Under the pieces are notes generated by a model, which was not told the origin of the DNA, searched no databases, and worked only from the letters and a program-made list of their open reading frames with translations. 64,000 nucleotides of DNA, taken from Galbula dea. Taxonomy: Eukaryota > Chordata > Aves > Piciformes > Galbulidae. The stretch spans positions 226,681-290,680 of the forward strand of contig VWZX01006579.1 in assembly GCA_013399015.1 (NCBI GenBank), given 5' to 3'. The position numbers were made by a program, and so were the translations under genes. Below, one piece after another: positions 10,244 through 22,900 of this stretch. Within the stretch, counting starts at the first letter, position 1, and each line of letters begins with the position of its first letter.

Positions 10244-13075
10244 ATGAATGCTGCTTATGTGTCCAGGTCTGCTGAAAAATCTCAGCTTACAGAATAAGTT
10301 ATTCCATGAATATTCCTGGTAAAATTAACTGATTAGTCAGTCACAGCCTGAGGTACACATCAGTATAGATAAAGACTGCAAAATTTAGCTCCAAATACTT
10401 ATAAGCTATGGAAGTAGATAAGCTGGAATCATATCACACGGACTCAAGGTAATATTGTTAATTCATTTATCCTAATAAGGTACAATGTCCTGATGTGTTT
10501 GAATATGTCACTGGACAGGGTGCCTCTGAAATTCATGAGGAGCTTCTTCCTTTTCCACTGGTAGCCGAAGTTCTTGAATTGTTATCTGAAGATTTCATTT
10601 TAATTCTGAAGAATGAATATGGTTGCAAGGCATCAGTGCAAACATTGAGAGTTTATGTTGCAACTCCTCTCCTACTTTCTTTCCCCCACCATCCTCCACA
10701 TCTACACAGTGAGAGCTGTTTGATGATACCTATGTTTCCTTTTGTATTATTATTTTGACAACTAAGCCAGTAACATCAAATTTTTATACAGTGAGGGGAA
10801 AAAAGGTCATTCTCCTGGAGAAGAGCTAGAGTAAGTTCTTCCTGGATATTTCACACTGTTCATTAAGAGCTGATGGTAACAGCAGTCAGGAGTGACAGGG
10901 GAAGGGTCAGAAGAAAGCTGAATTCATGTCTTGAAAGAATTGGCAGCTGTAGACAATGAACCTGATTAAGCTTTTTTCTCTTTCATTCTGGTCCACTGAT
11001 AGTGTGACTCAGAGGATTCAGGCTATGTACTTAATCTGTTTTGACAGGAACTATGTTATTTAGAATCATGTATAGTGCATGTATGAGAGAGTGAGAATGA
11101 GGGGGGAAGGAGGCTGTGGGTATATATGCATAGTAAAAACAACTTTATCTCCCCGTCATTTTTGTGGTCTTACTAAATACTGCTCATACTATTAAAATTA
11201 GTTTTATGAAGTCACACAGCCAGTTGCAAGTCAGCTAGTGTAGTGACTGGGCAAATATGGAGCTGCATTACCTAATATTTCTGTCTGATTGTCTTTCAAG
11301 ACCAGAAAGAATAACTCTGAGACTCTGTCTAACCTCCCATGTGATCTGAGACACAGAATATCCCCAAAAGAGAGAATATCTGGACTGCTATTCCCTACAA
11401 AGAGACAAAAATAAGTGGTGTTTCTGATGTCCTGAGTAAAAAAGCATATGCTGTGCTCTTCTGGTGTCTCAAAACTCTCCACATATAACCTCACTTTATT
11501 CCTTTTAACTGTGAATCCATTTATCTTTAGTGTTTTGACAAGCAAATGAAGTTTAGTGTCTGGTTTGCTTGTGAAGTGTTCATTCCTTGAATTGCTGAAG
11601 CTGGTTATTTGTGTTGGGTACTTGGTCACTGAAGCCAGCAAATAGTTTTTCTGCTTCTAGACATTGGCTTGAAACTTTTACAGTAGAAATAAAATGAATG
11701 ACAGATAATGAATTAACCTGCCTTATTAATAATGTATTATCATGATATTATTTATCATTTGCAACCACCAAGAAGATTTTGATTATTGTTCAGGGTAGGC
11801 ACTCATGCATATGAATAAAATTATATAAAGTCAGCATTGATTGGTGCCTAGAAAGTCTAAGTTGCCCAGGGAGGGTAGGAGAGGTTATTTGGGGTCTTCG
11901 TTGAGAAGGCAGGCACTTAAATCATGTCTGCACTAGTAAGAGTGGAGAAGGATTATTCCCTGCTCTACCAGCTAGTGCAGCAGCACAGCTTATCTGCAAA
12001 CATCTACTTCTCTTTCTCCAAAAAACAGCATGGACATATCAAAACTGCTTGTGAAGTCCAGTGCTTGGAATACACCTTTTGCTAGACAATGGCTGAGCAC
12101 TATCTGGAAAGGTATGATTTAGCACAGGCCAAAGTTGTTGAGGTAGTGAGCTAACAGCTAGGCACTATGGATGAGCCTTGTGTGGTGCCCAAAAATGGCT
12201 CTGACCTTATTTATTTTCTTTATCCACATGTGACTTAACTCCACCTGAACTGTACTATAAGTGCTCAAGTGTTAAATTGGTTCTTTTCCATGATGTGCAA
12301 TCCTCCAACTACTTAGACTTTTTTGTGCAAGTTCTCAGGCCTGAAAAACACCTGAAAAAATGGAGAATCTTTGTGGGAAGAGGTAAAGATCAGCATCTCC
12401 TGTCTTCTAGGCTAGTTTTCAAGGTGTCATGAGGATTTCACCTACTATGTCTTGGACACCTTAAAGTGTTCTACAGAGTTATCTTGTCCCATAATCCAGA
12501 AGTTTCTTTTGAAGAAACCACAGTATGGGGCTAGGAAAGCTGATAAATATCAGCATCTCATCCAAAACTGGGATATGCCCAAAGTTCATTTCCAGACAGA
12601 ACTCTGAACATCTTAGTTTACATATAGCCTCACAGGCTAAAAAGAGCAAAATAGGAAAATGTATTAAAAATCTTGATATAGACTCCAGACAAGGATGAAG
12701 GGGGCTGCATTAAAAAGGATACAGAGTAAGAGGCATTTATCTGAGAAATAAATCTCAGGAACAGGAATACTCATGCATTCTTTAAAAATACAAGCAAGAG
12801 TTCAAATGCATTTTCAAGCCAAAGCTGAGGGCTGCATCAGAGCAGGAAGAGGATGTGTATGAACTAAGATTGCATACATAAAAACGTTCACAGAAGTGTA
12901 AGACTGGATTACTTCTGCTCTTGAAGAAACATTTATTTCCTGTCTTGTTTAAGTAAGCACCTGGGTTTGCTCATTTTATTGTACCATGTATGATGTGTGT
13001 TCAATATATTCCCTATAAACTGATGTATATTTTCAAATAGGATTCATCAACCAACTTACTACTAATCCTGCTGCT

Positions 13076-13169
13076 AGGGAATCCTGCTGTGGCAGGGGGG
13101 TTGGACTAGATGATCTTTCGAGGTCCCTTCCAACTCCTAATATTCTGTGATTCTTAGATCTATTCTATG
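13076..13169 (+). mobile_element. CR1 LINE 3'-end fragment (+)
   Basis: The segment contains the CR1 3' untranslated signature GGTTGGACTAGATGATCTTT followed by CGAGGTCCCTTCCAACTCC. It closes with ATTCTGTGATTCTT and a decayed further ATTCTATG. Only the last ~95 bases of the element remain, which is the usual severe 5' truncation of avian CR1. It lies in the intron about 1.8 kb before the first recognised exon and in the sense direction. Confidence 0.9.
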
Positions 13170-14983
13170 AAATGAACATGTGGGTTCATGCTAAACAAGT
13201 ATCGTATCAGCAACCAGGAAGGAACATCTGTCACTATTCATCTGTCATCAGTCCCAGCATTCTTGTCTCTGACCAATAGACTGTGCTGACTAATTAAAAA
13301 TAGAAAACCAATTACATTATTTCTTTTATTATTGCAAAAGTCAATATAACAGCTGAAGCATTAAAAATGTGGTAGGGGATAGAGTCAACTCTGGGAAAAA
13401 CCACTGGCTGTTTAGAAGTTTATTTAAAACAAAAAATAAACACATAAACTACTCTTCCCTCTCATTAATCATTTACCGTGGGTAAGAAATTTAATTAACT
13501 AATTGCCTTTGTAAGCAAGTAAAATTGGATTTGTAAGTAAAATAATCATGTTTTACAGCATGCAATAGGTAAAACCTACTCTAAAGGGATAATCGCAAAC
13601 TACAGATTAGCGACAAAGGCCTCACTTTATCCTCTAGCAACTTTATCCATACCTGCCACCATTGCAAACAAGCTAAAATAAAAGTTTTGTGACTCTGAGG
13701 CAAATATATTGAAATTAATTATAAAATATAAGCTGCTATTGACATTAAAAGTTATAACTGATGAGATGAAACATACTGAAATCAAACCAAGCCCTCAGTT
13801 AGTTTGCTTTCTGTTCAGGTTTAAGTTTTGGAATTTACAGTGTTTAAAAATTTAATTTAAGTTTCCTTTTTTACTAAAAACAGGTCTAGGAAAAAGAAAA
13901 ATAATCAGCTGACTATACTGCTTTTCAGCTTATGATGAAGGAAAGGTAGTTGCTAAGATTCTTAGATATTCTGAAAAAAATACAAAAAGGAAATTTTCAT
14001 TATATAACAACTTGGATAGCAAGTATCTAGTTAGTAAATGTTGTACCTCAAAGCAGAAGAGTGGTTAATAAAATGAGAAAAAAAACCAGACAGACCTGTA
14101 TGTCTATACTCAGACATACAGGTTTCTCATTATCTTCATAGCCTAGTGTGCAACCTATTTTTGTATGATTACATATAAAAATTTCCCATGTCCAAAAAGC
14201 TATTTTAATTCTTATGACAGAGACCATTACTCAGAAAAGAATCTAAATGAAGCATGTTTATTTTGCTTTTCTGTTTAAATGGTGATAATAATTGTAATAA
14301 TCACAGATCCTGCAGCCTTGGCTACACAGCCTCAGCTGATAACATCTTTAATGTGTTCCTTTTAGCTCCCAAATATAGACATTGTTCCTCGCTGTGGCAG
14401 ATTTATCTCCTAATCTACAGCTGTTGGTGTTCAGGAACCCTAACGTGTGTTTTAATGCTGTGGGCTGGATAAGATTTTATTTGAAGGGATGCAGCACCAT
14501 CTGTTGTAACCTCATAGCTTAACTTTAGGTGACATAAAGAACAGAGCTGAACTGAGCCCAGGTTTAAGCTCCTTATTGCACTTACTTTCATCAGTTTTTC
14601 CCAGATTAGCTTGAAATAAGGATAGGAACTTCAGTTTGTATAAGATAAAGTACAGGGACAGGGGTGCATGGCACGTGTGTATATGTCTAATAAAAAGGCT
14701 CATCAAAGAAACATAACTGTTTAGAAATTTAGATAAATTAATTCATAGCACCAGCTATCTAGTCAGCTACCTGACTAACTGTTGCTTTTGAATGACTTAG
14801 CTGGAATTTGCATTTCTGAAGCGTAAGGATAGTCATAAGTTGAGAGCATGTTTCTAACAGGTGATTTTCTCAATATTTGCTTTCAGATGCAGCACTAATG
14901 TAGGTGTGCAGTACAGTATGTTCTTCCAATAATGACAGTACTATTGTCATCCATCTATACTTCTGGTTCTTCTCTTTTTCCAG
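13170..14983. other. End of intron 1 with splice acceptor
   Basis: AT-rich intron that ends in a pyrimidine-rich tract and CAG (TTCTTCTCTTTTTCCAG, last base 14983), a good acceptor for the exon that follows. A perfect 12-base inverted repeat lies at 14094-14123. No other transposon or exon is recognised. Confidence 0.7.
14094..14123. repeat. Perfect 12-bp inverted repeat (hairpin)
   Basis: ACCTGTATGTCT at 14094-14105 is exactly complementary to AGACATACAGGT at 14112-14123, with a six-base loop ATACTC. It is intronic, 860 bases before the exon. No polymerase III signals or conserved RNA fold are evident, and the stem is too short for a typical microRNA precursor. Confidence 0.85.
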
Positions 14984-15155
14984 ACTGTCTACAAAGCCTG
15001 GCTCTGTTCCCAGTATTTTGAAGTCACACAGTTTCACTGCAGCAAAAGAATTCCTTGCAAGCAATACTGTTTGGAGGTTCAGACGAGGTGTCCGTTTATA
15101 TTACCAGACAATGATGATGTCATCTATGGAGGACTATCAAGTTTCATCTGTACAG
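14984..15155 (+). CDS. NALF1: NALCN auxiliary factor 1 (FAM155A), penultimate coding exon
   Basis: This 172-bp exon sits between a strong acceptor (TTTTTCCAG) and the donor ACAG/GTATAG. Read from its first base it is fully open for 57 codons and leaves one base (phase 1) for the next exon. It encodes a cysteine-rich piece starting TVYKAWLCSQYFEVTQF and ending CPFILPDNDDVIYGGLSSF then ICT. Six cysteines are present. I recognise this as the extracellular cysteine-rich domain of the NALF/FAM155 family. Family members are accessory subunits of the NALCN sodium-leak channel complex (with UNC79 and UNC80); they promote its folding and surface delivery and dock on its extracellular side. NALF1 is favoured over the paralogue NALF2 because of the following exon and the very large introns. 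The preceding exon, which carries the N-terminal two-thirds, is outside the window. Other frames over this exon contain stops or encode nothing family-like. Confidence 0.9.
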
Positions 15156-16440
15156 GTATAGTATAGAAAAGCTAATGTTCATAAGTGTGAATATGAAGGA
15201 GAGTGTGGATAATGTTTCTTCCATTAGCTCTAACTATGAGGGCCTGGAAGTATTCTTCATCACAAGGATTTATCAAGGGTGCTAGAATCCAAGACCAGAT
15301 TTAATAATGCACATTTATGCTATAACTTGCCCCCATAATTAACTTTTCAAAACAAGTTACTAGAATAAATCTCTCCTGGTTATTTTTTACACCTAATAAT
15401 TTGGTGGAGGATTTTTGTTTCTCTGTGTCATGAAGTACTCAGACGAAAGAGGCACTGTGTCACACAGTATTCAGAAAAATAAAAGAGAAAAGCAAGTCCA
15501 GTTTGTAGTGTATTTGTCTTTATTCACCTGCATTCTTATGTCAGATAAGAATCTGACACATAGCATTCAAAACTGTACAGCAGCCTTTGGATTGTAACTA
15601 AGGAAAGGTCTTTCACCAAAGAAGAATTTTAAGAATCAGTTGTTAACCTGTGAAGAACTGATCTTTTAGTCCACTCTTGAGTACAAGGCTTGGTTCTTTT
15701 TGACATTCCTTTCTTCTTCAAACACTATCACAGAATGATCCAGCTAGAGAGGACATGATAGGTAAGAAATACCTCTAGTACATCTCAGGTACCCTAGATA
15801 TTCTTTTCAGGTCCTGCTGGGAGCCATCCACACAAATTTCAGCTTATATTTATGTTATCTACAGATTTCTGATGCCTATCTGAGAATCTTGAAGATATTT
15901 AAGTGACTTATTCCTACTAAAATCAGTAAAAATGCATTTCAACACTTAGATAATTTGTCATCCTGATCTAAGTATCTGTAATAAGACAGCCCCTTAAATT
16001 AGGGTTACTCTGGAAAGATGTCAGCAAGTGACTTGCCCAAGGTAAGCTGCTTAAAAACAGAGTAAAATATAAAACCCCATAACAGTTCTATACCATCTCT
16101 GAGGCAGAAACAATGTTTAAGACAACTCACTTCACCTTACACTCTATGTTTGGACTTAAAGGGTTCTGGTAGCAAGATATTTACTGTATTTATTCTTGCA
16201 TATTAGGCCTATTGCACACAATCGAGCAATATCCATCCATATGCACAAGACAATATAATGAAATCTTAGTTGAGTTACAATTTGGTAGTCATCAATAAAG
16301 TAATGGTGCTTAGCACTGGAATGCATTTCATAAATATTAACAGCCTTCCAGTATGCATACACAGTAAGAAAATGAGCATTATTTTCTCTTTTAAGTTAGG
16401 ATAGTAATTACTGAAGTGAAAGACTTAGAACATTTTTATT

Positions 16441-16503
16441 TACATGTATACTATATATGTGTATGTGTGTATGTATGTACACATGTGCACACTTACATGC
16501 ACA
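16441..16503. repeat. TA/TG/CA-rich simple repeat
   Basis: Interrupted alternating purine-pyrimidine sequence (TATATATGTGTATGTGTGTA and then ACACATGTGCACAC). It is a degenerate dinucleotide microsatellite inside the intron. Confidence 0.8.
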
Positions 16504-18533
16504 ATGACAAAGAACAAAAAACAAGAAACAAAACCATTAGCAATTATTTCAGAGACTCTCTTAGGAAATACATATCTCCAAGTCCAAGTTAATTACTAAA
16601 ACATACAAAAAAAAATCACTTTGAAAAACTTACCAATAGTAGATATTTTTTGAGTCCAGGATGAAAGGCAGGTTTAGAGGAGGATTAAACTCATTCTAAC
16701 ACAGGCATTAGTACTGTGGCTATCTGCAAACAAATTCTCTGACTGAGCTCTTATTAAAGTCACTGAAGATCTGATGCAGTCAGTAGACCTGAGGGCTATT
16801 TAATTTAGCCAAAGTAAACATCTGCACCTGGTGAGCTGACTAGCTCTATATGCCCCACCTAACAGTGCTGGCTACTTTACATTTGCAGTGGCTGCACCAA
16901 GGTCTTATTGAAGATACTTAAAATCAGGGTGAATTGTATCTCATATCAGCAATCACTAACTAACATTTAGTTGGATTTCATGTCCTCTCAAGTCAAGACC
17001 CTCAGCACACAAGCAGAGCTTGTATTCACAAACCTGTAGGAGTCAGCACGCTAACACTGGACAGTTGTGTGGAAGAAAAGATGTTGAGGAGATGTACAAG
17101 GCTGCAATTCAGACTTTGTCTGGAATACTGGCCCATTGTCACCCTCTTATATCAGCAGCTCACTGTAAGAGCACTTACTGCCCCTACACAATGAGAAAAC
17201 AGACTAATATCTGCTCTGGGATTAAAAAATTACACTTCTCTGTAGATTAGTGTGAACAGAATTGTATTATGCAGTGTACAGCAAGTTCAACAACAGACAG
17301 GACAAAATACACTACCTCAGCATAGCTTGTGGCTTGACAGCTAACTCTTTTCAGAGAAAAGCAAGTGAAAGCACATCCCTCACATCTTGAGGGACCTCTC
17401 CTCCTACTGCACTTTCTGTGAGTTCCTGTCTGGTAAATATGTTCTAGGGTTTCTAGTTCCTGTTTTTGCTGGGTGAAATTCACTGGCAAAATACAAAAGA
17501 GTCAAGTCAAAAGTATTTCTGTTTGATATTTGGGTGTTATAGCTGCTTCTCTGGTGTCTCCATTTGACCTAAATTCACTGTGAAGCTGGTCATCATTGAG
17601 TTATACTACAGTAAAGGCAGCAGGAGAAAATCTTTTCTTCAGGGATTCATCCTGAACATCATTTTCCCACAGCCTGTCACTCATTTAGATTAGGCTTGAA
17701 TATCTCTGTTGTTCCTGACTCCAATAGTGTCTCATGAAGAGAAATGCTACAGGGACTACTTTGAAATTTTGATGTACATTTTCAGAGAAATCCTGCAGGA
17801 ACTGAATTGGGTTAGACTGGTATGATAATATGTAGGTATGAAACTAATGAAACAGTAGCTGACTATCTAAGGAACACTGTTAATTATAAAATATTGTCCA
17901 GAGGAAAAAAAAGCCTGTCTGCCTATGGGATGATTTATCTCTGAGAAACATGAAGAACTGGTGGATTCTGATTTTCTTTGATAATGTTTTAGAAGCAAGT
18001 GCTTTATGATAAGGGCTTCCTTTCCTTGTCTCCATGGCAAAAATTTCCTCTAAGGTCCAGTAGAGATTTATGCTGATGGAAAGGCAGAGGATTGATTTCT
18101 ATAAAACATTTCAGTACACAAGGATGTACATATAAATGTTTACATGATGTTTTCCAATAGCAGCTAGATAAGAGGCTGGTGTGGCTTCGTGTCACCGTCA
18201 GCACTGATAGCTGCCACGACTGTGCTGAGCTGACACTGCCCCTCACCATCCCCATCCCACCACAGCAGTGAGCCAAGGCTCAGAGGCATCCACTGGGAGT
18301 GGGAACATGGAGGAACCAATGGGCAGAGAAGTCACATTCTTTATTCTTTCAGGGCAACATTTTCTTGAAGTTGGAGGGTACAAGAAAAAAACCAGTACTG
18401 GAAGCTGTAAAAAGAAATCATAAAAAAGGTTTTATCCTTCCTTGGAAGGTCCATCTGATGAGAAAACAAAATATGACTGCCCATTTTTCCCCAATAAATT
18501 TTGCAATCATTGATATCTTTAACACAATTAAAT

Positions 18534-18611
18534 ACAAACAAACAAAAAAAGCCCCAAAAATCTCCCTGCAAGCAAACAAATAAAAAAACAAAGCAAAATT
18601 AAAAAAAAAAG
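18534..18611. repeat. A-rich / CAAA low-complexity tract
   Basis: A-rich sequence with repeated CAAACAAA, AAAAAAGCCCC and AAATAAAAAAAC words, ending in a 12-base A run at 18600-18611 region. One of several A/C-rich tracts on the + strand of this window. Confidence 0.8.
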
Positions 18612-19873
18612 AATCTAACAACTAAATATGTAGTTTGTAATGTGGATTAATAAGGACTTCTTGGAAATTCCTGAAGGACTGGTGTAATGAGTAAGTATGG
18701 TCTAGCCTGCAAATGTCTTACTTGCTTACCTGCAATGGAAGTAGATCACTGGAAAAAGAGAGAGAATGCTGCACTAGTTGTGTATCAGCAGAACTTGCTT
18801 TTGTAGAAATGCATGGGAGGATGTGGGAAAACTGCAGTGTCAAAGAAAGTACTTGGGAAATTAATCAAAACAGTCATAATCACAGTATGGTTCTGATTAT
18901 GGAAACATGCACTTACCTAGAAAGAAGTTTGTGTTTTCCTCTCGCCCTTTTCTTCTAGGAAATAGAAGGAAAGAAGTCTGTCTTTGCATCAAGTGCTGCT
19001 CTGGAACTGGTTTTAATATTCATTAAAACTGAATGGCTGTTTTCAGTTTAGAACTTTGGAATTTATATCCATATGACTAAAGTTTCCAGTGGTTTCATCT
19101 AATATTTCTTTTTGCAGCTCAAATTAATGGAGTTGCTCATGTAAAACAGAACCTTATTTGAGAGATAATAATACCATTTAAGCATACGTACACACACATG
19201 GCAGATTACATGAATGAGTCCCATGTGAAGGTTTTTAATTGTGACTCCTATGAAAACAGTGTGCATACCAGTGCATAGAAGAGGGATTCTTTTCTTTCAC
19301 AGATGTAGTCTTCTTTCCCTTTTTTTCCCCTGTGTGAATGGAATATGTGGAAGATTCTTTCACACCTGCTACTATGAGTGTGAAAAGAGAGCTGAAAGGT
19401 GTATGACTCTACATAGAGTATTGGGAAGAGACTGATAATAATTCAGAACTGCTTCTCCCATGCCTTCCAAAGAAATGTTGTCCAGCAGCTGGTCTGGGGA
19501 TTGATCCAGGCCATTAACTGGTTTTGTTTGCCTTGCTGCCATCTCCCAGCTGAGACAGAGAGAGGATGCAGAAGCCATAAATATTTTCTTCACAGCCAAA
19601 ACAATCCATGCAGACCTGCTATTTGCTCAATTCAGAAAAGATGAGAGCTCAGTTTCCACTAAATGAGCAGTAGAGATACCCAAGGAGAAAGGAGAAAAGA
19701 TTTACCTCTCCTCTGCACAGATGATTCTTCCCTGAGCAGCCAGAATATGCCATGAACACTAACACTGCAGCTGCATTTGCATTAACAAACTAGTTCAGGA
19801 GTGTACTTTTGAATCAAATCTCCTGCTCATATTCCTTGTGCTTTCACATGCATTAGGGAGAGGTCTTGGAGGA

Positions 19874-19985
19874 TACTGGATGAGGCTCTGGGCATCCTGA
19901 TCTAGTGGAAGGTGTCCCTGCCAGGCAGGGGGTTTGGAACTAGGTGATCTTTAAGGTCCTTTTGAGCTCCAGTGATTCTATGATA
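19874..19985 (+). mobile_element. CR1 LINE 3'-end fragment (+)
   Basis: The fragment reads through the usual CR1 3' sequence in order: GGGCATCCTGATCTAGTGGA, AGGTGTCCCTGCC, GGCAGGGGGTTTGGAACTAG, GTGATCTTTAAGGTCC, then GTGATTCTATGAT at the end. About 110 bases remain. Several mismatches to the form I know suggest an older copy than the one at 42868. It lies in the last intron, in the sense direction. Confidence 0.9.
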
Positions 19986-22900
19986 CAAACTGGGTTCCTC
20001 TGCATTGAAGTGAACTGGGGGATGTACTACACGACCATACCTAGAGTGTTCCAACCACTAGGGCACATTTGGCCTACAGAATTAGATTAGAGCTAGAGTG
20101 AGGTAAAAATACTTCAATGCATGTAGAATTGACTTGAGATAGACAGTACTACCTGTTTCATTATACAAATCTTCTCCTCTTGGCCAAAACTTCCTGTTAA
20201 TACAGGTATAGCCTATTCTGGCTGCTAGAGAACAGTCTCAAAACTGCTATCCAAATCTGGACCACTTTAGAGTGCACAATTAGTTTGTTGACTAGCAAAG
20301 CTCAACAAAGGTATTGGGATCAATCCATTAAACTGCAGCTTTATCTCAAGGGGTACATGTATGTCAGGTTCTCATCAGCATGTTTAGCTACAGTGTGTGT
20401 TTCAAAACAGGGGCAATTTGAAAAGCAAATTCCTTGAGAAAAAGTGATAGAGAATGCATCACAATCTATGTTTTCTTTGTAGAACAATTCAAGAGAACAT
20501 CTCTGAATTCAATACACTTTATGTTGTTCTTGTCAAACTCAAAAAAATATATATGCTTGATCCAAATTCTTACTCTAAAAATAACTGGTAATAATGTGTC
20601 ATTTGCCTCCTGCCTGTACCTCTTAGTAGGTCCTAAAGTATCAAAATATTAAGCTAGCACAGATGGCAGAACAAATCCAGTTTATGTTTGACAAGCATGG
20701 TTTAAATCATTACTAGCTGTGAATCTCCCTACAAGGAAAATTTGACATGGTTTTGAAGTAGAATTTATCAGCTAAATAACTCATTTTTTGAAGCTAGTGT
20801 TCTTCTAGTCTTGAATATTGGGGCTTTCCCATGAATGAGATCTTATGTCATAATAGCTTTATTAACTGCAAACGTTCTTCTATGAAAACAACCCAGACAA
20901 TTAGCTTATTGATATCCCTGAACTTTATATGGTAGCACAGTACTTAGATATATACAAGCCTTTCCCTTCCTATCATATCACAGTAGTAAATCTTTTTGAT
21001 AAAATACTGTGCATAATAGCAGCAAACCAGCAAGAGGATGAGGAAAGCCAAGTGCTTACCAGTGGCAAGTTATCACACCCTTATCCTGTATCTCAACATA
21101 GCAGAGCTAAAAAGGTCCTGTATATATTTGAGGGAGGAAAAAAATCCATGCTTGTTGAAAAAAAAAACAGTGAATTTGTCTTGAATGAGGACACATACCT
21201 AAGGAAAATATTTGAGAGGCAATAAATAGTCACCAACATATAGTGATAAAACAAAACTAAAATGAAGCAACTCAAATCTACTCCAACAATTCTGAAATGG
21301 AAATTAGCCTTCTCAAAAAAAGCTGAACAGCCTTTTTCACTAGTTTAAGAATAATGTGTTTGACTAAACAATCATTTATTTTTAAGCTTTCTTCTACATT
21401 TCATTATATTGTCTTTATAACATAAAAAGTATAAAATACTTGTCTAAACAGAACCATCATAATGTGTCATAGACACATCAGTTTAGAAATTGAGAGGACC
21501 ATCTGGATAAGATAGAAGAGTGCTGGCTTCGTGATCAGATGTAAGCAAGCAGTGCTGGAGTGAGGTGTGGAAGTATAACCACTTCTTTTGCATCGTGATT
21601 CCTGTGGAAAAGACATGCAAGTGCTAAGGCAGAAACCACAGCATTCTCTGAGTTAGCTGGTGAGCTAGCTGATCAGCAGACCATGCACATGTAGTCTTGG
21701 TGATCTTAATTCCTCCATAAGAACTTACTTGTGGTTTTCTGGTTTTCCTCCAAAGCTGTTTCTGCACAAACTGAATATGATGCTCGTGCTGTCTCTCCTT
21801 TTTCTTTCGGTACAATTCAGCTGAGCAGGATACATGGGATTTATTCACAATCATTTCTCCATTAACATGATCTTAATCAAACAATAACCTTAATTCTTGT
21901 ATCAGTATTTTTAACACACACTCCCTACAGGTATAACTGCTGTGCTGATAATCAAAATTTTACCTGTGTGCAAACACTATCCAGCTACAAAGAGAAGAGG
22001 TAGGTTTTATGTGACCTTCGTGAGCAATAGCATATCTGTCTGCAGAATGGTTTGACATGAAAAAGGATCCTGGCAGGTTCTAGATCTTTGGTTAAGATCA
22101 AGGTTCAAGAACCTCCGTGCAGACTAAGGTTTCTGCTAGTGAAATACAGGGTGAGTGCTGGGAAAAGTTGGGAAATGGAGATCCAGAGCTGAATATTTTA
22201 AGTGAAAAGTGTAAAGCAAAGTAGGTTTCAAGCCAGTAACAGTTAGTAAGTCAGTCTCAGAAATATGATTACTGAACATCCAAGTAATACAAGTACAGAG
22301 TGATGATGTATACAAACAACTATAAAGACTGAAAAAGAAGAGGGAACCCTTGGTGGTTTAGTGGGTGAAGATATCCCTTTTATCTCTTATCCCAGGTTCT
22401 GTATCCATATAAAATGTTTGATAAAAGAACAAACTAGGTTTTTTCTCCTTGGTTTTCCAAGGCTGATGTAGCCTGCTTTCCAGGGTTTCTGGTAAGGCAC
22501 AAGTTTGTAACTCTCTGACTGAGTAGAGAGATTGATTAGATCCAAGGGATCAAAACTGATATTTATGGCTACAAACAAGTATATGGTGAAGCAAAATAGT
22601 GAAGTTTTATTATTTCAATGCTCTGAATGAATTTATCTAAATGTTCTGCAACTGTCATATGAATCATGGTTCTCTAACTGCAAATTCAAACCTTAAGTTC
22701 AACTGCTAAAGTGAAAATAAAGACAATGTAATTTTACATTAACGAATAAGTTCAATGCAGCTTTGAATGTGGAGTTGCCTTCAACTGATTTATAATTCTG
22801 TAAGTGGATATGAACTGTCTAAATACCTTTTGATTACAAATTTCATATATAGGCTTTGATTTCAAAAGAAGTCTGGTTTTTCCTGTAACAAGAAAGGAAG

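Larger units (their letters stand above)
6099..13075. other. Intron sequence, mostly unique AT-rich DNA
   Basis: No exon, RNA gene or recognisable transposon is seen. Content worth noting is a 26-base A run at 8272-8297 and a G/T-rich low-complexity tract at 10101-10243. A frame of about 100 codons, open on the minus strand at 6100-6401, runs into the minisatellite. The other open frames (for example minus strand 11231-11641) have no motif I recognise. Confidence 0.6.
15156..19873. other. NALF1 last intron, proximal part
   Basis: This is the first half of the 9,613-bp intron at 15156-24768. It is AT-rich and mostly unique, with a TG/TA-rich tract at 16441-16503 and an A-rich low-complexity tract at 18534-18611. 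I see no exon-like block with open frame and splice sites, and no transposon that I can name. Confidence 0.65.

Noticed and set aside
9859..10275. 138-codon open frame on the + strand
   Set aside because: Its C-terminal half is a translation of the G/T-rich tract at 10101-10243 (F, W, V, C and G runs); no motif and no splice context support it.
11231..11641. 136-codon minus-strand open frame
   Set aside because: No recognisable domain, no repeated family motif and no good splice or promoter context. A frame of this length is possible by chance in 64 kb; kept out of the feature list without a similarity search.
14904..15161. 85-codon frame overlapping the NALF1 exon
   Set aside because: It is a different frame from the one with family similarity, and it reads through the acceptor and donor sites.
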